DNA of 64,000 bases from Enoplolaimus lenunculus (Eukaryota > Nematoda > Enoplea > Enoplida > Thoracostomopsidae), in the NCBI GenBank assembly GCA_030248215.1, contig JASANG010000373.1, positions 248,001 to 312,000 on the forward strand, read 5' to 3'. Both the position numbers and the translations under genes were made by a program. Under the pieces are notes generated by a model. The model was not told the origin of the DNA, did not search any database, and saw nothing but the letters and a program-made list of their open reading frames with translations. Each line of letters starts with the position of its first letter. Position 1 is the stretch's first letter. Below are positions 11,317-22,500 of the stretch, piece after piece.

Positions 11317-11821
11317 CAGAAATAATTTAAGTTTTAATGTTTCTAACTGCAGATGCCGCACTGTTAACGTTGAAACATTTTGCTCACGACCAAAACGATG
11401 CAACAGAGTGAGATAATACAGCCCCGGGAGTGTCGCGCAAACCGTGGAAGCAGGATCAGCAAACTTTGTATTTAATGGAAAATGTTAAGAAAAAGTGTAA
11501 GGTCCTTACGTCACAAACTAATATCGAAATTGCATTGTCATTAATCTCGTTTCGCTTGTGAGGTTTCAACTATTATATTTCGCGCTGCAGTTTATCTTGA
11601 GCTCTTTGTTTTTGGATCCACTAGTGCATCCCTGAGATTCAGGCTTCAAATTTGTCACGCATTGACAGTACTTCGGCAAAATTTTTTTACACCATCCCGA
11701 TATCCAGGTAGCGTCCCAATATCGTTGCAAATACTTTTTTGCTTTACAGAAACTTTTAGTTTTCCACCGATTTATCATTTTCATTCATTTTTACTAAAAC
11801 TGAAATGTGTAACTGAAACAT

Positions 11822-12020
11822 GGTTAACATGTTACTTTAAGGGTCGTCCAGGTTTCTAGTGGGCCTATAAAAGAGTATGTTTAGATTCTAGATTGTATTT
11901 TCTTGCTTAGACTCAGGCTTAGGCCTAGGCTTAGGAACGCATTTTTGCAACGCTTAGGCTAAGGCTTAGGCTTAGGAATACGCTTTATCTACTGTTACGC
12001 CCCAAAAAGTTACACTGGCC
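11822..12020. mobile_element. TTAGGC-bearing hAT-like MITE (GGCCCATGTTAC group)
   Basis: Reverse orientation relative to 10382: begins AACATGTTACTTTAAGGG and ends AAAAGTTACACTGGCC. Contains GTTTAGATTCTAGATT, GCATTTTTGCAACGCTTAGG and runs of CTTAGG. Confidence 0.82.
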
Positions 12021-12441
12021 ACGCAGATTATGCATTAAACGCTTGATTAAGCGGCTTGGAGGCGAATCTTTTAATGAAGTAAGTAAATTTTTCGAGGTAC
12101 AGGTTTTACAATGCATTTTTCTTGAAAATATAAACATATATCGTTTGAACTCATTCTATTTTTTGGCCTAGCTATCATGAAATGTTACGTAGGCTTGGAT
12201 ATACGGTTACGCTATTGATGAACGCGAAAGTTCTTGTTGTTTACAATATACCAGGCAACTTTATAAAACGACCCTGTCTTAGCATTTTGGTCATAACAGT
12301 TATTCGCTCTTTGATGCTTTTTATCTCGTTAAAATTTATACCTTCGGACCCACGTTATACCGTCGTCAACTCTGACCCGCATTTTTCTGTGAAAAAATGG
12401 TTAAGCTTAGCCTGATTTTGCTTGCAACCTATGAAATGTAA

Positions 12442-12637
12442 GGCCAATGTTACTTTAAGGGGCGTAACCGCAGATTAAGCCTATTTGTAAGCCTAAGCCT
12501 AAGCCTAAGCGTTGCAAAAATGAATTCCTAAGCCTAAGCCTAAGCCTAAGCCTAAGCAAAAAATGTGATCTAGAATCTAAACCTACTATTTTATAGACCC
12601 ACAAGAAACCTGGACGCCCCTTAAAGTAACATGGGCT
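12442..12637. mobile_element. TTAGGC-bearing hAT-like MITE with perfect 8-bp target duplication
   Basis: Ends GGCCAATGTTACTTTAAGGG and CCCTTAAAGTAACATGGGCT. AAATGTAA flanks both sides (12434-12441 and 12638-12645). The interior holds two telomere-like runs: three CCTAAG units at about 12488-12510 and five in a row at about 12529-12558. Confidence 0.92.
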
Positions 12638-13855
12638 AAATGTAAGGTGACACAAAGTATACGGTTTGGCGAAATCTCGACACCTTTTACATTCCCATAA
12701 ACTCTCAATACGAATCTCTGAGGACTAAGATAGTTTAATTTTACTTCGCGCTACTGAAACAAGGTTTGTGCCACATTACTTTTTTCCAGTGGCTCCGCTT
12801 ATGCTTAGCTAAACGCGGCTCGATACTCGTTGAACTGCAGCATTCACAGCTCTATTTTTGATTAAGTTTATGCTTTAAGTTTTAGAATTTTGAGCACGTA
12901 AAAGCTTAATACATCGGCTAAAGCTAAGAGAAATGCTTACTATACTGTTCCGCCGTTAAAAGCGGCTTTGATGACTAAAAAGGTTGCCGTGCACCGCGAA
13001 CTAAACAAAAGATACTCAAGCTATAATTTGCTAAAATTTATCGATTATATAGAATTTTTTTCTGAAATTCGGTGATAGAATAGCGACACGGCTTCGCCAT
13101 AATACGTACCTTAGAATTAACTTCAAACCTGATGATTTACTTTTACTGCTTGTCTTGAACGTAGACATGGCACCCTTGCCCCTATCATATTTGGCCAGAC
13201 CGACAATTCATGCATGCACTGCACGATATTTAAAAATAAACACTGCATAAATTGTCCGTCCATACGCAAGCACCCATCCCACTGTGCTAATTTTACACTT
13301 TGACTTTAGTTAGTAGGATAGTATCCAACTCAGCGTGAATTCAACATTAATCGCAACTCCACCGCACACCACATACCGTATGATCGAGCATATGTATGTT
13401 TTAAAAAACATAATTAAAAGATTTTAAATTCAAAATTTAATGATTGAGTTGTATTGAGAAGAAAAATTGTCGCTAAAACGTTTTTAACAGCGTGTCGTTT
13501 TACGCGTTACACATCAAACAAGCTTGGTGAAGGAAAACACCGTCATACACAACACTGATCGATCAAAAGAAAGTTAAATTTGCCTACAGTTTACTGCTAA
13601 ACTGCAATATTATAGTAGTGTTTGCAAAATGTTGCAACCAGCATTTTGCACGCATATTATACCGAAACGACCGTGTATATCATCACCCGTTCGTGTTTTA
13701 AACGTCTCAATTTCATATCTATCAAAAAACGTTGCGGTAAGAAATTTTAATTTGTTGTTACTTTCGATACTAATACGCACGCCTACTGATATAACTATAT
13801 TAAAAATTTGAAGCAAATTTTTAAATAAAAACATTACTTTCGATCAGCGGCGTAC
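12638..13855. other. Intergenic, nothing recognised
   Basis: AT-rich. No gene or repeat family member was assigned in this stretch; short frames look random. Confidence 0.4.
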
Positions 13856-14027
13856 GGGCCCGTAGCCGAGAAGCGACCATCGGGGAGGGGGCTCGGCTCT
13901 CCTGGAAAATTTTGGCCCCCCTAGAAGATTTTAAACCTTGCTTGTAAGTCGTTGAAAACATTTAATTGCCCCTCCTGATTAAATTTTGTGCCCCCTCTTG
14001 CAAGGTGAGCTGGCTACGGGTATGGAA
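13856..14027 (+). mobile_element. GGGCCCGTAGCC MITE, copy 2
   Basis: Begins GGGCCCGTAGCCGAGAAG and ends AAGGTGAGCTGGCTACGGG. Interior CTTGTAAGTCGTTGAAAAC and GGCCCCCCTAGAAGATTTT match copy 1. Confidence 0.75.
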
Positions 14028-14481
14028 GCGTAAGAAAAAAAAGAGAAATTATGGCCCGAAAACGAGTCGCTCCACACATCCTAGAATTTTTCAAAATTGA
14101 AACTTTGTGTAAGGCATTATTGCCAAAATTGCGTTCTGCTCTCTCGATTGACTGTCTCGGGCGAGAGGGGGTTCGTTTACTGTTATATATTGCGCACCGC
14201 ACAGTAGCTCCCACTCCCTCGACATTAAACACCGTACTGCGTCCCAGCTTAACGGAGTAGCATTTCGAGTATTTTGATTGAAAAACAACAAATATCTTTG
14301 GTCTAAAATATCTTCCTTGTTTAATCTCACAAACAAATGCATTACGACATGCAGAAAGGAAATTAACATCAGCAGCATTAATATTTGAGTTCATCACTGA
14401 CGTTTACAAGCGTAGGAATCGAGTGGATTGATCCTGTATTGATACTTCTGCAGACGCAAGAAACGCTCTTTTAAAAGACTT

Positions 14482-14722
14482 GGCCCGTGTATAGAACACG
14501 GCCGGATCGGTTTCCGGCGGGGCTGTAATAGAGTCAGTTTAAAAGCTTTAGACTAACTTTTTTGCTCAGGCTTAGGCTTAGTCTTACGAGTAAGCTCATC
14601 GTTTCGTTTAGACTAAGGCTCAGGCTTAGGGATAAACTCATCCTTTCGTTTAGGCTTAGACTTAGACTTAGGCTTAGGAATATGCTTATACTACTGTTCC
14701 GGCCCTGTTCTATACATGGGCC
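14482..14722. mobile_element. TTAGGC-bearing hAT-like MITE (GGCCCATGTATAG group), perfect target duplication
   Basis: Ends GGCCCGTGTATAGAACACGG and CCCTGTTCTATACATGGGCC. AAAGACTT flanks both sides (14474-14481 and 14723-14730). The interior has three blocks of CTTAGG-like hexamers separated by AAGCTCATCGTTTCGTTTAG-type spacers. Confidence 0.92.
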
Positions 14723-15055
14723 AAAGACTTCTAGAATACCGTTCTCAATGCTAAAGTTGAAAAAACTTGCCGATACATGCAGTTACGGATCTGAAGATTT
14801 TTCTGCGCTCGTAATGATTATCTATAACACATATTTCCTGTTTCGTTTGTCATTCTCAGTTATAGACGTTTTATTTTACACATAGTTTTATATTCGCGTC
14901 TCAGCCTTTTTCAGTTTAGTTCGATTTTCTAGTTTCGACTTTTTATTTTTACACTTCCTGTACGCAGATTCGATTTTGCAACGTTTGTTCGTACACGAGT
15001 CACATTTTTTGTTACAGTTTTTCACTTGTGTCTTACTTTCACACTTTGGTCGTTT

Positions 15056-15830
15056 CACCCACAGTCGTTTCACCCACGTTGTTTCACCCACGTTGTTTCA
15101 CCCACGTTGTTTCACCCACGTTGTTTCACCCACGTTGTTTCACCCCACGTTGTTTTGCCCCACGTTGTTTCACCCCACGTTTTCACCCCACAGTCGTTCC
15201 CCAACTTTCACCCACTTCACCCACTTCACCCCAACGTTCGCCCCAAACGTTTCCCCAACGTTCTACGTCTTCACCCCAACGCATCCCAACATCGAACCAC
15301 CTCAACCCCCAACCCCCAACCACCCGAACCCCCAACCCCCAACCCCCAACCTGAACGTCACCTCAACGTCACCCCAACGTCACCCCAACGTCACCCCAAC
15401 GTCACCCCAACGTCCCCCAAGTCACCCCAAGTACCCCAAGTACCCCAAGTCACACCAAGTCACACCAAGTCACATAGTCACACCAAGTCACACCAAGTCA
15501 CACCAGGATTCACACCAAGTTCACACCAAGTTCACACCAAGTTCACCCCAAGTTCACCCCAAATCACTCAAGTTCCCCAAGTTCCCCAAGTTCCCCAAGT
15601 TCACCCCAAGTTCACCCAAGTTCCCAAGTTCCCCAAGTTCACCCCAAATTTCTTAATTCACTCAAGTTTATAAGTTCACCCCAAATCTTCACCAAGTTAT
15701 TAATTTCCCCAAGTTCACCCCAAGTTTTATCCCAAGTTCAACAAGTTCACCCAAGTTCACCAATTTACAATTTCCCCAAGTTCACCCAAGTTCACCCAAA
15801 TTCCCAATTCAATTTCCCCAATTCCCAATT
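15056..15830 (+). repeat. C-rich graded minisatellite upstream of the collagen gene
   Basis: About 775 bases of tandem 10-12 bp units with very few G on this strand. The unit drifts along the tract: GTTTCACCCAC (15056-15180), then C-rich AACCCCC and CGTCACCCCAA (15290-15420), then AAGTCACACC (15420-15520), then AAGTTCACCCC (15520-15830). It ends about 100 bases before the collagen ATG, so it occupies the promoter region. Overlapping open frames of 108-226 codons here are by-products of the stop-poor repeat, not genes. Confidence 0.9.
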
Positions 15831-15840
15831 TTACTATATT

Positions 15841-15856
15841 ATATTTCAGCTTTTAG
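15841..15856 (+). promoter_or_regulatory. possible trans-splice/3' splice acceptor before the collagen start
   Basis: TATATTTCAG ending at 15849 and CTTTTAG ending at 15856 are good 3' splice-site sequences, 79 and 72 bases upstream of the collagen ATG with no coding exon before them. In a nematode this fits spliced-leader addition to the 5' UTR. A TATA-like stretch lies just upstream at about 15833. Inference from sequence only. Confidence 0.35.
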
Positions 15857-15927
15857 ACTAAAAACGTCAAAAATATTTGAAAGTAAACTTAAACTGGTCA
15901 TAGTAAAAAGTCATTACTACCTCTGCA

Positions 15928-18900
15928 ATGTCGACGAATCTGCCTACAGTTGCTGGCATATCGGTGATTCTCAGTATGCTTTCGTTAATTGGTGTAATAA
16001 TTCTTATTCCGCTTACATTTTATAAAGCTGAATATGTTCGCAGTAAAATGAAGCAACAGTTGCAAGAGTTTGATGTAAGTTTTATGCAAAAACGAAATCG
16101 ATAATACTAATCACTGTCCGCTTATATGAAACATTCACGATTTCATTTTATAGTTATGCCTGAACTGTGTTAGGGTTGCGCTATACTAGTCGTCCGACGC
16201 TGCCCAAAGCAAGGCGCCGCACGTCAAACAAAGTATAGCGCAACCGTTAAGCTGGTATACATTTTTGAAAATGTTTTATTCAACCTTGCGCAAAACAAAG
16301 TCGACAAACTTTTGGTCAAAATGTTCTCTAACTTTGATTAAAGACCAAATGTGCACTGCAAAAATTGGTGAGTCAAATTGACTCTCTCCGAAATAGGCTT
16401 TTCCTGACTACACAAACTGAGTCAAAATTTGACTCCGCCTGAGTCAAATTGACACAAACTGAATCAAAATTTGACTCTGCCTGAGTCAAATTCGATTCAA
16501 TTTGACTCTGGCGGAGTCGAATTTTGACTCATTTTGTGTAATCAGGAAACAGAGTCAATTTGGCTCACCGACGTTTTCATATTTGCCAAAATTTCATTTC
16601 TAGACTAACGCTGAACTTGCGTGGGAAGTGATGAATGCTAAACAAATGGTTATTGGAATAGTTCGTTTCAAACGTCAAAATATCTGCCGTACGTTATATT
16701 TCATACATATTTGCAGGGGCGTAGCCAACATTTCCGATTAGTTGATGGGGTTCAGGTCTATATGAAAACTTTGGATGTGTTTCTTGTGTTTTTCCATTTG
16801 GAACAATTCGCCAAGGCCGTAGACAAAAATGTCGGCCCATGTTACTTTAAGGGGCGTCAAGGTTTCTGATGGGTCTATAAAAGAGTATAGGTTTACATTC
16901 TAGATTACAATTTTTTGCTTAGGCTTAGGCTTAGGAATACGCTTAATCTACTGTTACGCTTCTCTAAAGTAACATTGGCCAAAATATAAACGGTGTTGAG
17001 CTTTAAACCTGCTTTTTTTCTACCAAGAATGTATAATGTCGCTTGCAATACCGTTTAATTAAAATATATTTGAAACTCGATAACTCAAACAAATTTCAAA
17101 ATAATGACCGGATTTTTTGGTAAAACCTAATCAATTACTCCAGCTTTTACTGTATATAGAATGTTTGTGTACATCGATCAAGACTTTAATTGATTCTATT
17201 TCAAATTTTTGTACTAACGCTACAAGCTCGAAGATTGACCAACTCATGTGCACTGCAAAAAATTGTGAGTCAAATTGACTTTCTTCAAATAGGCTTTTCC
17301 TGATACACAAACTGAGTCAAATGCGACTCCGCCAGAGTCAAATTCGACTCGCTGAGTGATTCAGTGAATCGAATTTGACTCTGGCGGAGTCGAACTTTGA
17401 CTAAGTTTTTGTAGTCAGGAAAACCATATTTCGGAGAGAGTCAATTTGACTCAACATTTTTTTACAGTGTGTATGGAAGTTTCAAAATTTCAGATAATAA
17501 ATTTTAAAATAACATAAAATATTTAAACTTTGTCGGTAACTTTTTAGGCTGTGAATTTGGAAATCTTTGCCCACGAGGTCCACCTGGACCGTCAGGCATC
17601 GACGGTTTAGACGGTCAGAATGGTTTAAACGGAAGTCCTGGAGACGATGGTCGACCAGGAACCGTTATACCGTTTGTTAGTCCTGATCGTAGAGTATGTA
17701 GGCCATGCCCGGATGGACCACCGGGTTCACCTGGCGCTCCAGGGCTGAGCGGACCTCGAGTAAGTTGAATACCAATTGAATACTCCATATAGCAACTACT
17801 CCTCATTACCAGTTCAACTTTTACCAGCGCTATAATTTTTGGGGCCCATGTATAGAACAGGGCCGGAATAGTAGTATAAGAATATTCCTAAGCCTGAGCC
17901 TAAGCCTAAGCCGAAGCCTAAAGCCTAAGCAAAAAAATAGTCTAAAGCTTAAACCGACTCTATTATAGCCCCTCCGGAAAACGATCCGGTCCCGTTCTAT
18001 ACATGGGTCATTTTAGTATAATTTATTTAACGATTATTCAGTTAAAATTTAAGGCTACAGTAGCTTAAATTTGTCAAAATAAAAGGCGTATCTTGGCACA
18101 TATTCTCAAATGAGTATAGCACCTGTGTCGCCAGGTAGCGATATGCACTGCAAAAAATGGTGAGTCAAATTGACTCTCTCCGAAATAGGCTTTACGGGAC
18201 TACACAAACTGAGTCAAATTTGACTCGGATAGAGTCAAATTCTGCTGACTGAGTTGCACGTTTGACTCTGGCGGAGTCGAATTTGATTCAGTTTGTGTAG
18301 TCCCGTAGAGCCTATTTCGGAGAGAGTCAATTTGACTCACCATTTTTTGCAGTGTGTTTTCAAACGAATTAATGCAGTTCCGGAACTCAACATTGGCGTA
18401 CAAGTAAAAGAAATCAAATGCGAAAAAATGTGCTGAATTTCGAATCTACCCATTGGCTGATTTGAAACGTGGTACTGCAATTATCCGTTAAACGTTTATT
18501 TGTCTTGTATCAAAAGCTTGACGGATAATACAAGGTTATACTTAGTAATGCACTTTCAAAACGTCACTATGCTTTTACGTTTCGATAGCGCCAATTGACA
18601 TTTATGGACAATAAGTAGGGTTTAGCAACTCTATCCACTTACAGACTGTCATTAGGAATACGTACTCCTATTCATTGGGACTCAAAACGTGGTCTTTCTC
18701 TTATTAGCCCCCCTCTTATTCGGGTCACTACAGTATATGATTTGGGCGGAGGACCATTGTGTAGTGTTCAAATTGACGATTTCTGCTTTTAGGGCGACGA
18801 TGGCCTGCCCGGACGGCCGGGTTCTCGTGGCTTTAGGGGTCGCCCAGGAATTCCTGGACGTCCAGGACCTCGTGGACGGCCTGGACGAGCGGGAAGTATC

Positions 18901-19749
18901 GGAGCACCTGGAGATTCTGGGCGAGACGGAACAAGAGGGATTCAGGGACAGCCTGGAAGACAGGGTAAAGAGTATTATGGGAAATGTTTTTGGTGATACA
19001 CGAGATTGCCTTGGGCAAGAAACGTTTTAGCTCTATGTAACAAGAACTGGTTTATTTTGAGCTCCTTTCTTAGCTGATATGCAATAAGACTACTGTAAAA
19101 AATGGTTAGTCAAATTGACTCTCTGAAATAGGCTCTACGGGACTACACAATCTGAGTCAAATTCAACTCTGGCGCAAATCAAACTTGCGACTCAGTGAGT
19201 CGAATTTGACTCTGGCGGCATCAAATTTGACTCTGGAGGCATCAAATTTGACTCAGGTTGTGTCATCCCGTAGAGCTTATTTCGGAAAGAATCAATTCGA
19301 CTCACCATTTTTGCAGTGTACAGATTCTGTTATTTCTATACACAGGTAATTGTAAATCACTTTAGGAATCCTTTAGATTTCCAGTTGCAAGTTTCCATAT
19401 CGCAACTCTGGGTGTGCAGTTTTATATGATCATGCATGCAACTTCTTGTCTTCTTCTCAACCTTCTGTGACCCACCTGGTGTGGCCAATACTACGCCATT
19501 AGTAGGACTCACCAGGTGAGTTTATGTCCTGGCATGCCGTTTTCGATTTCTCTTACAGGGTTGCGTGGTCGAGAAGGCGAACGTGGTCGTCCTGGGACGC
19601 GAGGACCACCTGGCTCCCGTGGCAGGCCGGGACCTACTGGACAACGTGGCGCTATCGGTCTATCGGGGTTATCAGGGCGTCCTGGAATATATGGCGTTCC
19701 TGGACAACCTGGTCGTCATGGAGTCACTCCTGTTTGTGTTTGCATTTAG
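15928..19749 (+). CDS. Nematode cuticle collagen, five exons, 268 aa
   Basis: Exons 15928-16074, 16604-16688, 17548-17759, 18793-18964 and 19559-19749 join in frame through GT-AG introns. Residues 11-60 form the nematode cuticle collagen N-terminal domain, with a membrane segment (about 11-32) followed by [14 protein letters not shown] at 70-73 fits the furin-like site that releases the procollagen. A cysteine cluster (C77, C79, C85) precedes a short Gly-X-Y block (88-115, 9 triplets). A non-collagen linker with CRPC (C128, C131) follows, then 42 unbroken triplets (134-260) and the tail VTPVCVCI (C265, C267). Product: secreted trimer that is cross-linked into the cuticle. Introns of 529, 859, 1033 and 594 bases are large for a cuticle collagen because each holds inserted MITEs. 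No AATAAA was seen soon after the stop. Which collagen subfamily is not determined. Confidence 0.95.
16354..16580. mobile_element. GTCAAATTGACTC palindromic MITE, in collagen intron 1
   Basis: CACTGCAAAAATTGGTGAGT starts the element; GAGTCAATTTGGCTCACC closes it with a decayed end. It carries an extra internal duplication of the GACTCCGCCTGAGTCAAATT word. Confidence 0.82.
16834..16980. mobile_element. TTAGGC-bearing hAT-like MITE, in collagen intron 2
   Basis: 147 bp, GGCCCATGTTACTTTAAGGG to TCTAAAGTAACATTGGCC, with a short CTTAGGCTTAGGCTTAGG run. This is a compact member of the GGCCCATGTTAC group. Confidence 0.88.
17251..17469. mobile_element. GTCAAATTGACTC palindromic MITE, in collagen intron 2
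   Basis: 219 bp, CACTGCAAAAAATTGTGAGT to CATTTTTTTACAGTG. The palindrome centre, near 17350, reads GACTCGCTGAGTGATTCAGT. Confidence 0.88.
17843..18009. mobile_element. TTAGGC-bearing hAT-like MITE (GGCCCATGTATAG group), in collagen intron 3
   Basis: Ends GGCCCATGTATAGAACAGGG and CCCGTTCTATACATGGGTC. The interior has CCTAAG-type hexamers, then AGTCTAAAGCTTAAACCGAC. Confidence 0.88.
18146..18354. mobile_element. GTCAAATTGACTC palindromic MITE, in collagen intron 3
   Basis: 209 bp and the best preserved copy: CACTGCAAAAAATGGTGAGT against ACTCACCATTTTTTGCAGTG, with CTCTCCGAAATAGGC and GCCTATTTCGGAGAG as inner arms. Confidence 0.92.
18470..18733 (+). mobile_element. TA-flanked MITE, truncated copy, in collagen intron 3
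   Basis: Right part of the CTGTAGTGACCCGAATAAG family. It starts inside at ACTGCAATTATCCGT and ends CTTATTCGGGTCACTACAG followed by TA. The left end is missing. Confidence 0.8.
19091..19319. mobile_element. GTCAAATTGACTC palindromic MITE, in collagen intron 4
   Basis: Begins ACTGTAAAAAATGGTTAGTC and ends CTCACCATTTTTGCAGTG. GACTCTGGCGGCATCAAATT is duplicated inside. Confidence 0.88.
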
Positions 19750-19845
19750 TCAAATGAATTCAATTTGCTCAACACCTGCAAAGCGCCGTGCGACTAATCT
19801 TTTGCTAATGTTTCCGTCTTGTGTTCGTCACTGAAAGACGAACCT

Positions 19846-20049
19846 ATGATAATTCGTCGTCAGACAGTTTGTTTGTCGCCCGACAGTGTCCTATGCCCAA
19901 CCCGACAATTTAAACATAATGCTAAGTATAATTCGAAGGCTTATCCTAAACCTAAGTATACTGATGGTCGATAAATGGACGACTCGACGAGATTTCGGAT
20001 TACAAGTTGTCGGTCGACAAGTTGTCAGGCGACGAATTATTGTGATAGC
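19846..20049. mobile_element. ACAACTCGTCGCC-type MITE, copy 1
   Basis: Begins ATAATTCGTCGTCAGACAGT and ends TTGTCAGGCGACGAATTATT. The interior has loose TTAGG/CCTAA words (TATCCTAAACCTAAGTATAC). Relatives at 34914, 42264, 49103 and 57515. Confidence 0.75.
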
Positions 20050-21073
20050 CTGAACACAAAATAAGCTAATTTTGGACTTGGTGTTATGAATTTACATTCA
20101 ACTTCAACAAAAACTGCAGAGTGTTTCTTCAACGGCAAGAGCGGATTGGTTGATACCGGGTCCGTCAATTAGTTGATGGGAGTGCAAGTAAATATGTTTT
20201 CAGCTGGAATGTCGTTGATATAATAGCAAAGGTGCGTTTTTAAAGTCAATGCATTTGCATGCAGGGCTCTACAAGAGTTGAAATTTTTTCCTTAGCCGGT
20301 AGTATGAATTGGAATCAAAGATTACTTAAAATTCTAAGTTAAATCTTCTAAGTTGAACATTAATTTTACATCGTTTTTAAAGTTTACGCATAGCTTCAAT
20401 CTTGAAGTATCATCAATTGAACAAGTGAAAATTGCTCCAAATTCACACACAGACTCACTGAACGACTACGAAACTTTTATAAAAATACAAAAAATTAAAC
20501 ATAAAAATTGTCAGAATCAATGAGAAAGCGGCTGCAATAATTTCAGTGTACTTCAATGGTTGTTCACACGTGTAAATCAAATTCCTAGCTATGATTTGAT
20601 TTTTAATGAATTATTTGCAGCTTCCTCTGACTGTACCCTGCTTGCCATATATGTTTGCTGTTTAGTTTTACATTTGTAACGTTCTGGGTGCTTGTAATTT
20701 TTGTGATTTATTTTGTTTTGAGTATGAAATTAGTGTCTGAATATTGTCTTGTCATGTTTGTAGTTATTATAGTATATTGTTTTACAACTGGTTGTGTGTA
20801 TTAATTTTCCCATTTAAACCTAATGAAATATAAGTTCGACTGAGCAAATTTTAGGCGAACATCAGAGTTTTGTTCCACGGCATCTGAATTCGTGCCCTAA
20901 TAGTTGAATGCAATCGTTATCCATATTTCGAATAATTTGAAACCAATTTATCACGGTGTCACTGCGAAAAAACTATAGAAGCCTAATGCTAAGCTTTAAG
21001 CCTGTACCTAAGCCTGTACCTAAGCCTAAGCTTAAGGCTAAGCGTAAATAGTAAGCGTAATCCTAAGTTTAAG
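20050..21073. other. Repeat-rich intergenic region
   Basis: About 20400-20650 is a diverged partial copy of the TTCACACGTGTGAATAGG-type MITE at 22501 (shares TTGTTCACACGTGTAAATCA and GATTTTTAATGAATTATTTGCAGC). About 20970-21073 is a CCTAAG-rich tract interrupted by the element at 21074. Otherwise nothing recognised. Confidence 0.5.
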
Positions 21074-21445
21074 GGTGGTGCTATAACTGACGTGTGGTAC
21101 CGTCAGGCACCGTCCGTCACTGATCGATGCCGTGCGGTCACCGTTTGTCACCATATGGTATCTTAAGCGAGTCAATTCGCGCTTACGATGCCGTGTGATG
21201 GCGGAAAGCCTAAGCGTTACTGTAGCGCTATCCTTGTCATGCGGTGACATCAGGCGCGTCCGCCACCGTCCGGCACAGTCCGTTATTGATCGATACCATG
21301 TGTCACCATTCATTACCATATGGTATCGAACACGAGTAATTCGGGTACGATACCATACGGTGACACAACGCTGACTGTTTCGGCGAATATATAACTGCTC
21401 CTGACGGATGGCGCCGAACGTAATCAAAGGTATAACGCCACCCTA
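21074..21445. mobile_element. AGGGTGGCGTTATA inverted-repeat element nested in a TTAGGC tract
   Basis: Ends AGGGTGGTGCTATAACTGAC and AGGTATAACGCCACCCT. The interior is dominated by palindromic GATACCATGTGTCACC / GGTGACAAACGGTGAC-type words. CCTAAG-like sequence continues on both sides (CCTAAGTTTA left, AAACCTAAGCTT right), so it likely inserted into one. Confidence 0.65.
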
Positions 21446-22152
21446 AACCTAAGCTTCCCAGGCTCACCTATCCGTGAATCTCAATGCACACCCTACTATA
21501 TTGAACATTGGCGTCATGTTTTGTCTCAAATTTTAACCGAACGATGCAGTTACAACTCAAGTATTTAGTTTAAGCTTACCACAAGCGCAAAAAACTACTT
21601 TTGAAACAAAAGAGTAAATACGATATTTAAATTTAAAATGAATCAAAAGTTTTATATCTCGTTTTTAAAATCAGATCTTGTGGCTATAGGGAATTTGGCA
21701 ATGAAGGATATTAAGTTAATTTCAAATATTTGTATTTTTAATACTTTTAGACACTGTGAGTGCGTAGCGAAGAGTAGGTGGGATGTGTTTTTGAAAGTGT
21801 CTGTTAAATAAAAAAATAAAACGGTATCGGTCAGTTGACATTTTTTTATAATTATTTTACATGAAAGCGCTGGGTGGGACAATAATTATTGCTGCAGGCT
21901 TTTTTGCTATAAAATAAGATACGAAACTAGAGAAAATATTTTGCCGCAAGCTGTATCATTGTGGTTTTTGATTAACGTGTTTAAAACGGTGCTCTGGCAG
22001 GGAATTTTTCTGCTCAACTGAACCACTTTCAGTTTATTATAGTTTGCGTTTAGCGGTTTTAAATTGTCAAAAATATACCAGTTGAAAGTTTGATGTCTTA
22101 ACTTGAATTGTTATTTTGTTACAATTATACATACTATAAAATGCCACCAGCC

Positions 22153-22236
22153 AGGCCCGTAGCCAGTTCACCTTGTTAGGGAGAGATTAAAAATTTTTCA
22201 GGACGGGCATACAAGTGAGAGATTTTTGTTTAGCTA
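22153..22236. mobile_element. GGGCCCGTAGCC MITE, partial copy
   Basis: AGGCCCGTAGCCAGTTCACC is followed by AAAAATTTTTCAGGACGGGC; only one end is present. Confidence 0.55.
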
Positions 22237-22500
22237 AATGAATTAATTGTGTCTTTATCATTAATACTACAGAGTCCACACTTTATTGGTTTTCATTACG
22301 AAAAATGTTTTCTGTTTTTTAGTATAAAATGAGATAGAAATTAAATTCTACTTCTTTATTTTACTTGGTAACAAAAAAATTAATAGCAACAATAAAATAA
22401 TGAAATAATAAAACATAAATAACACCATGCTTTCATGTGGATTAAAGCCAATTTAGTTATTTTGATGCAAAATTGCTGCTTTTTGGGTAAAAGTTAAGCC

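Noticed and set aside
12182-12415. Hydrophobic 77-codon frame
   Set aside because: AT-rich, no homology recognised, no splice or start context. Hydrophobicity follows from T-rich codons.
14014-14397. 127-codon minus-strand frame, with a 69-codon frame on the + strand of the same region
   Set aside because: No recognisable domain, competing open frames on both strands, and partial overlap with a MITE. A weak resemblance to a 5S rRNA internal control region was also considered but does not align over a useful length.
14976-15673. Three overlapping Pro/Thr/His-rich frames up to 226 codons
   Set aside because: They read the stop-poor C-rich minisatellite in three frames at once. No domain is present.
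17615-17806. Minus-strand Gly/Pro-rich frame
   Set aside because: It is the antisense of collagen exon 3, whose sense reading has splice sites and the full domain order.
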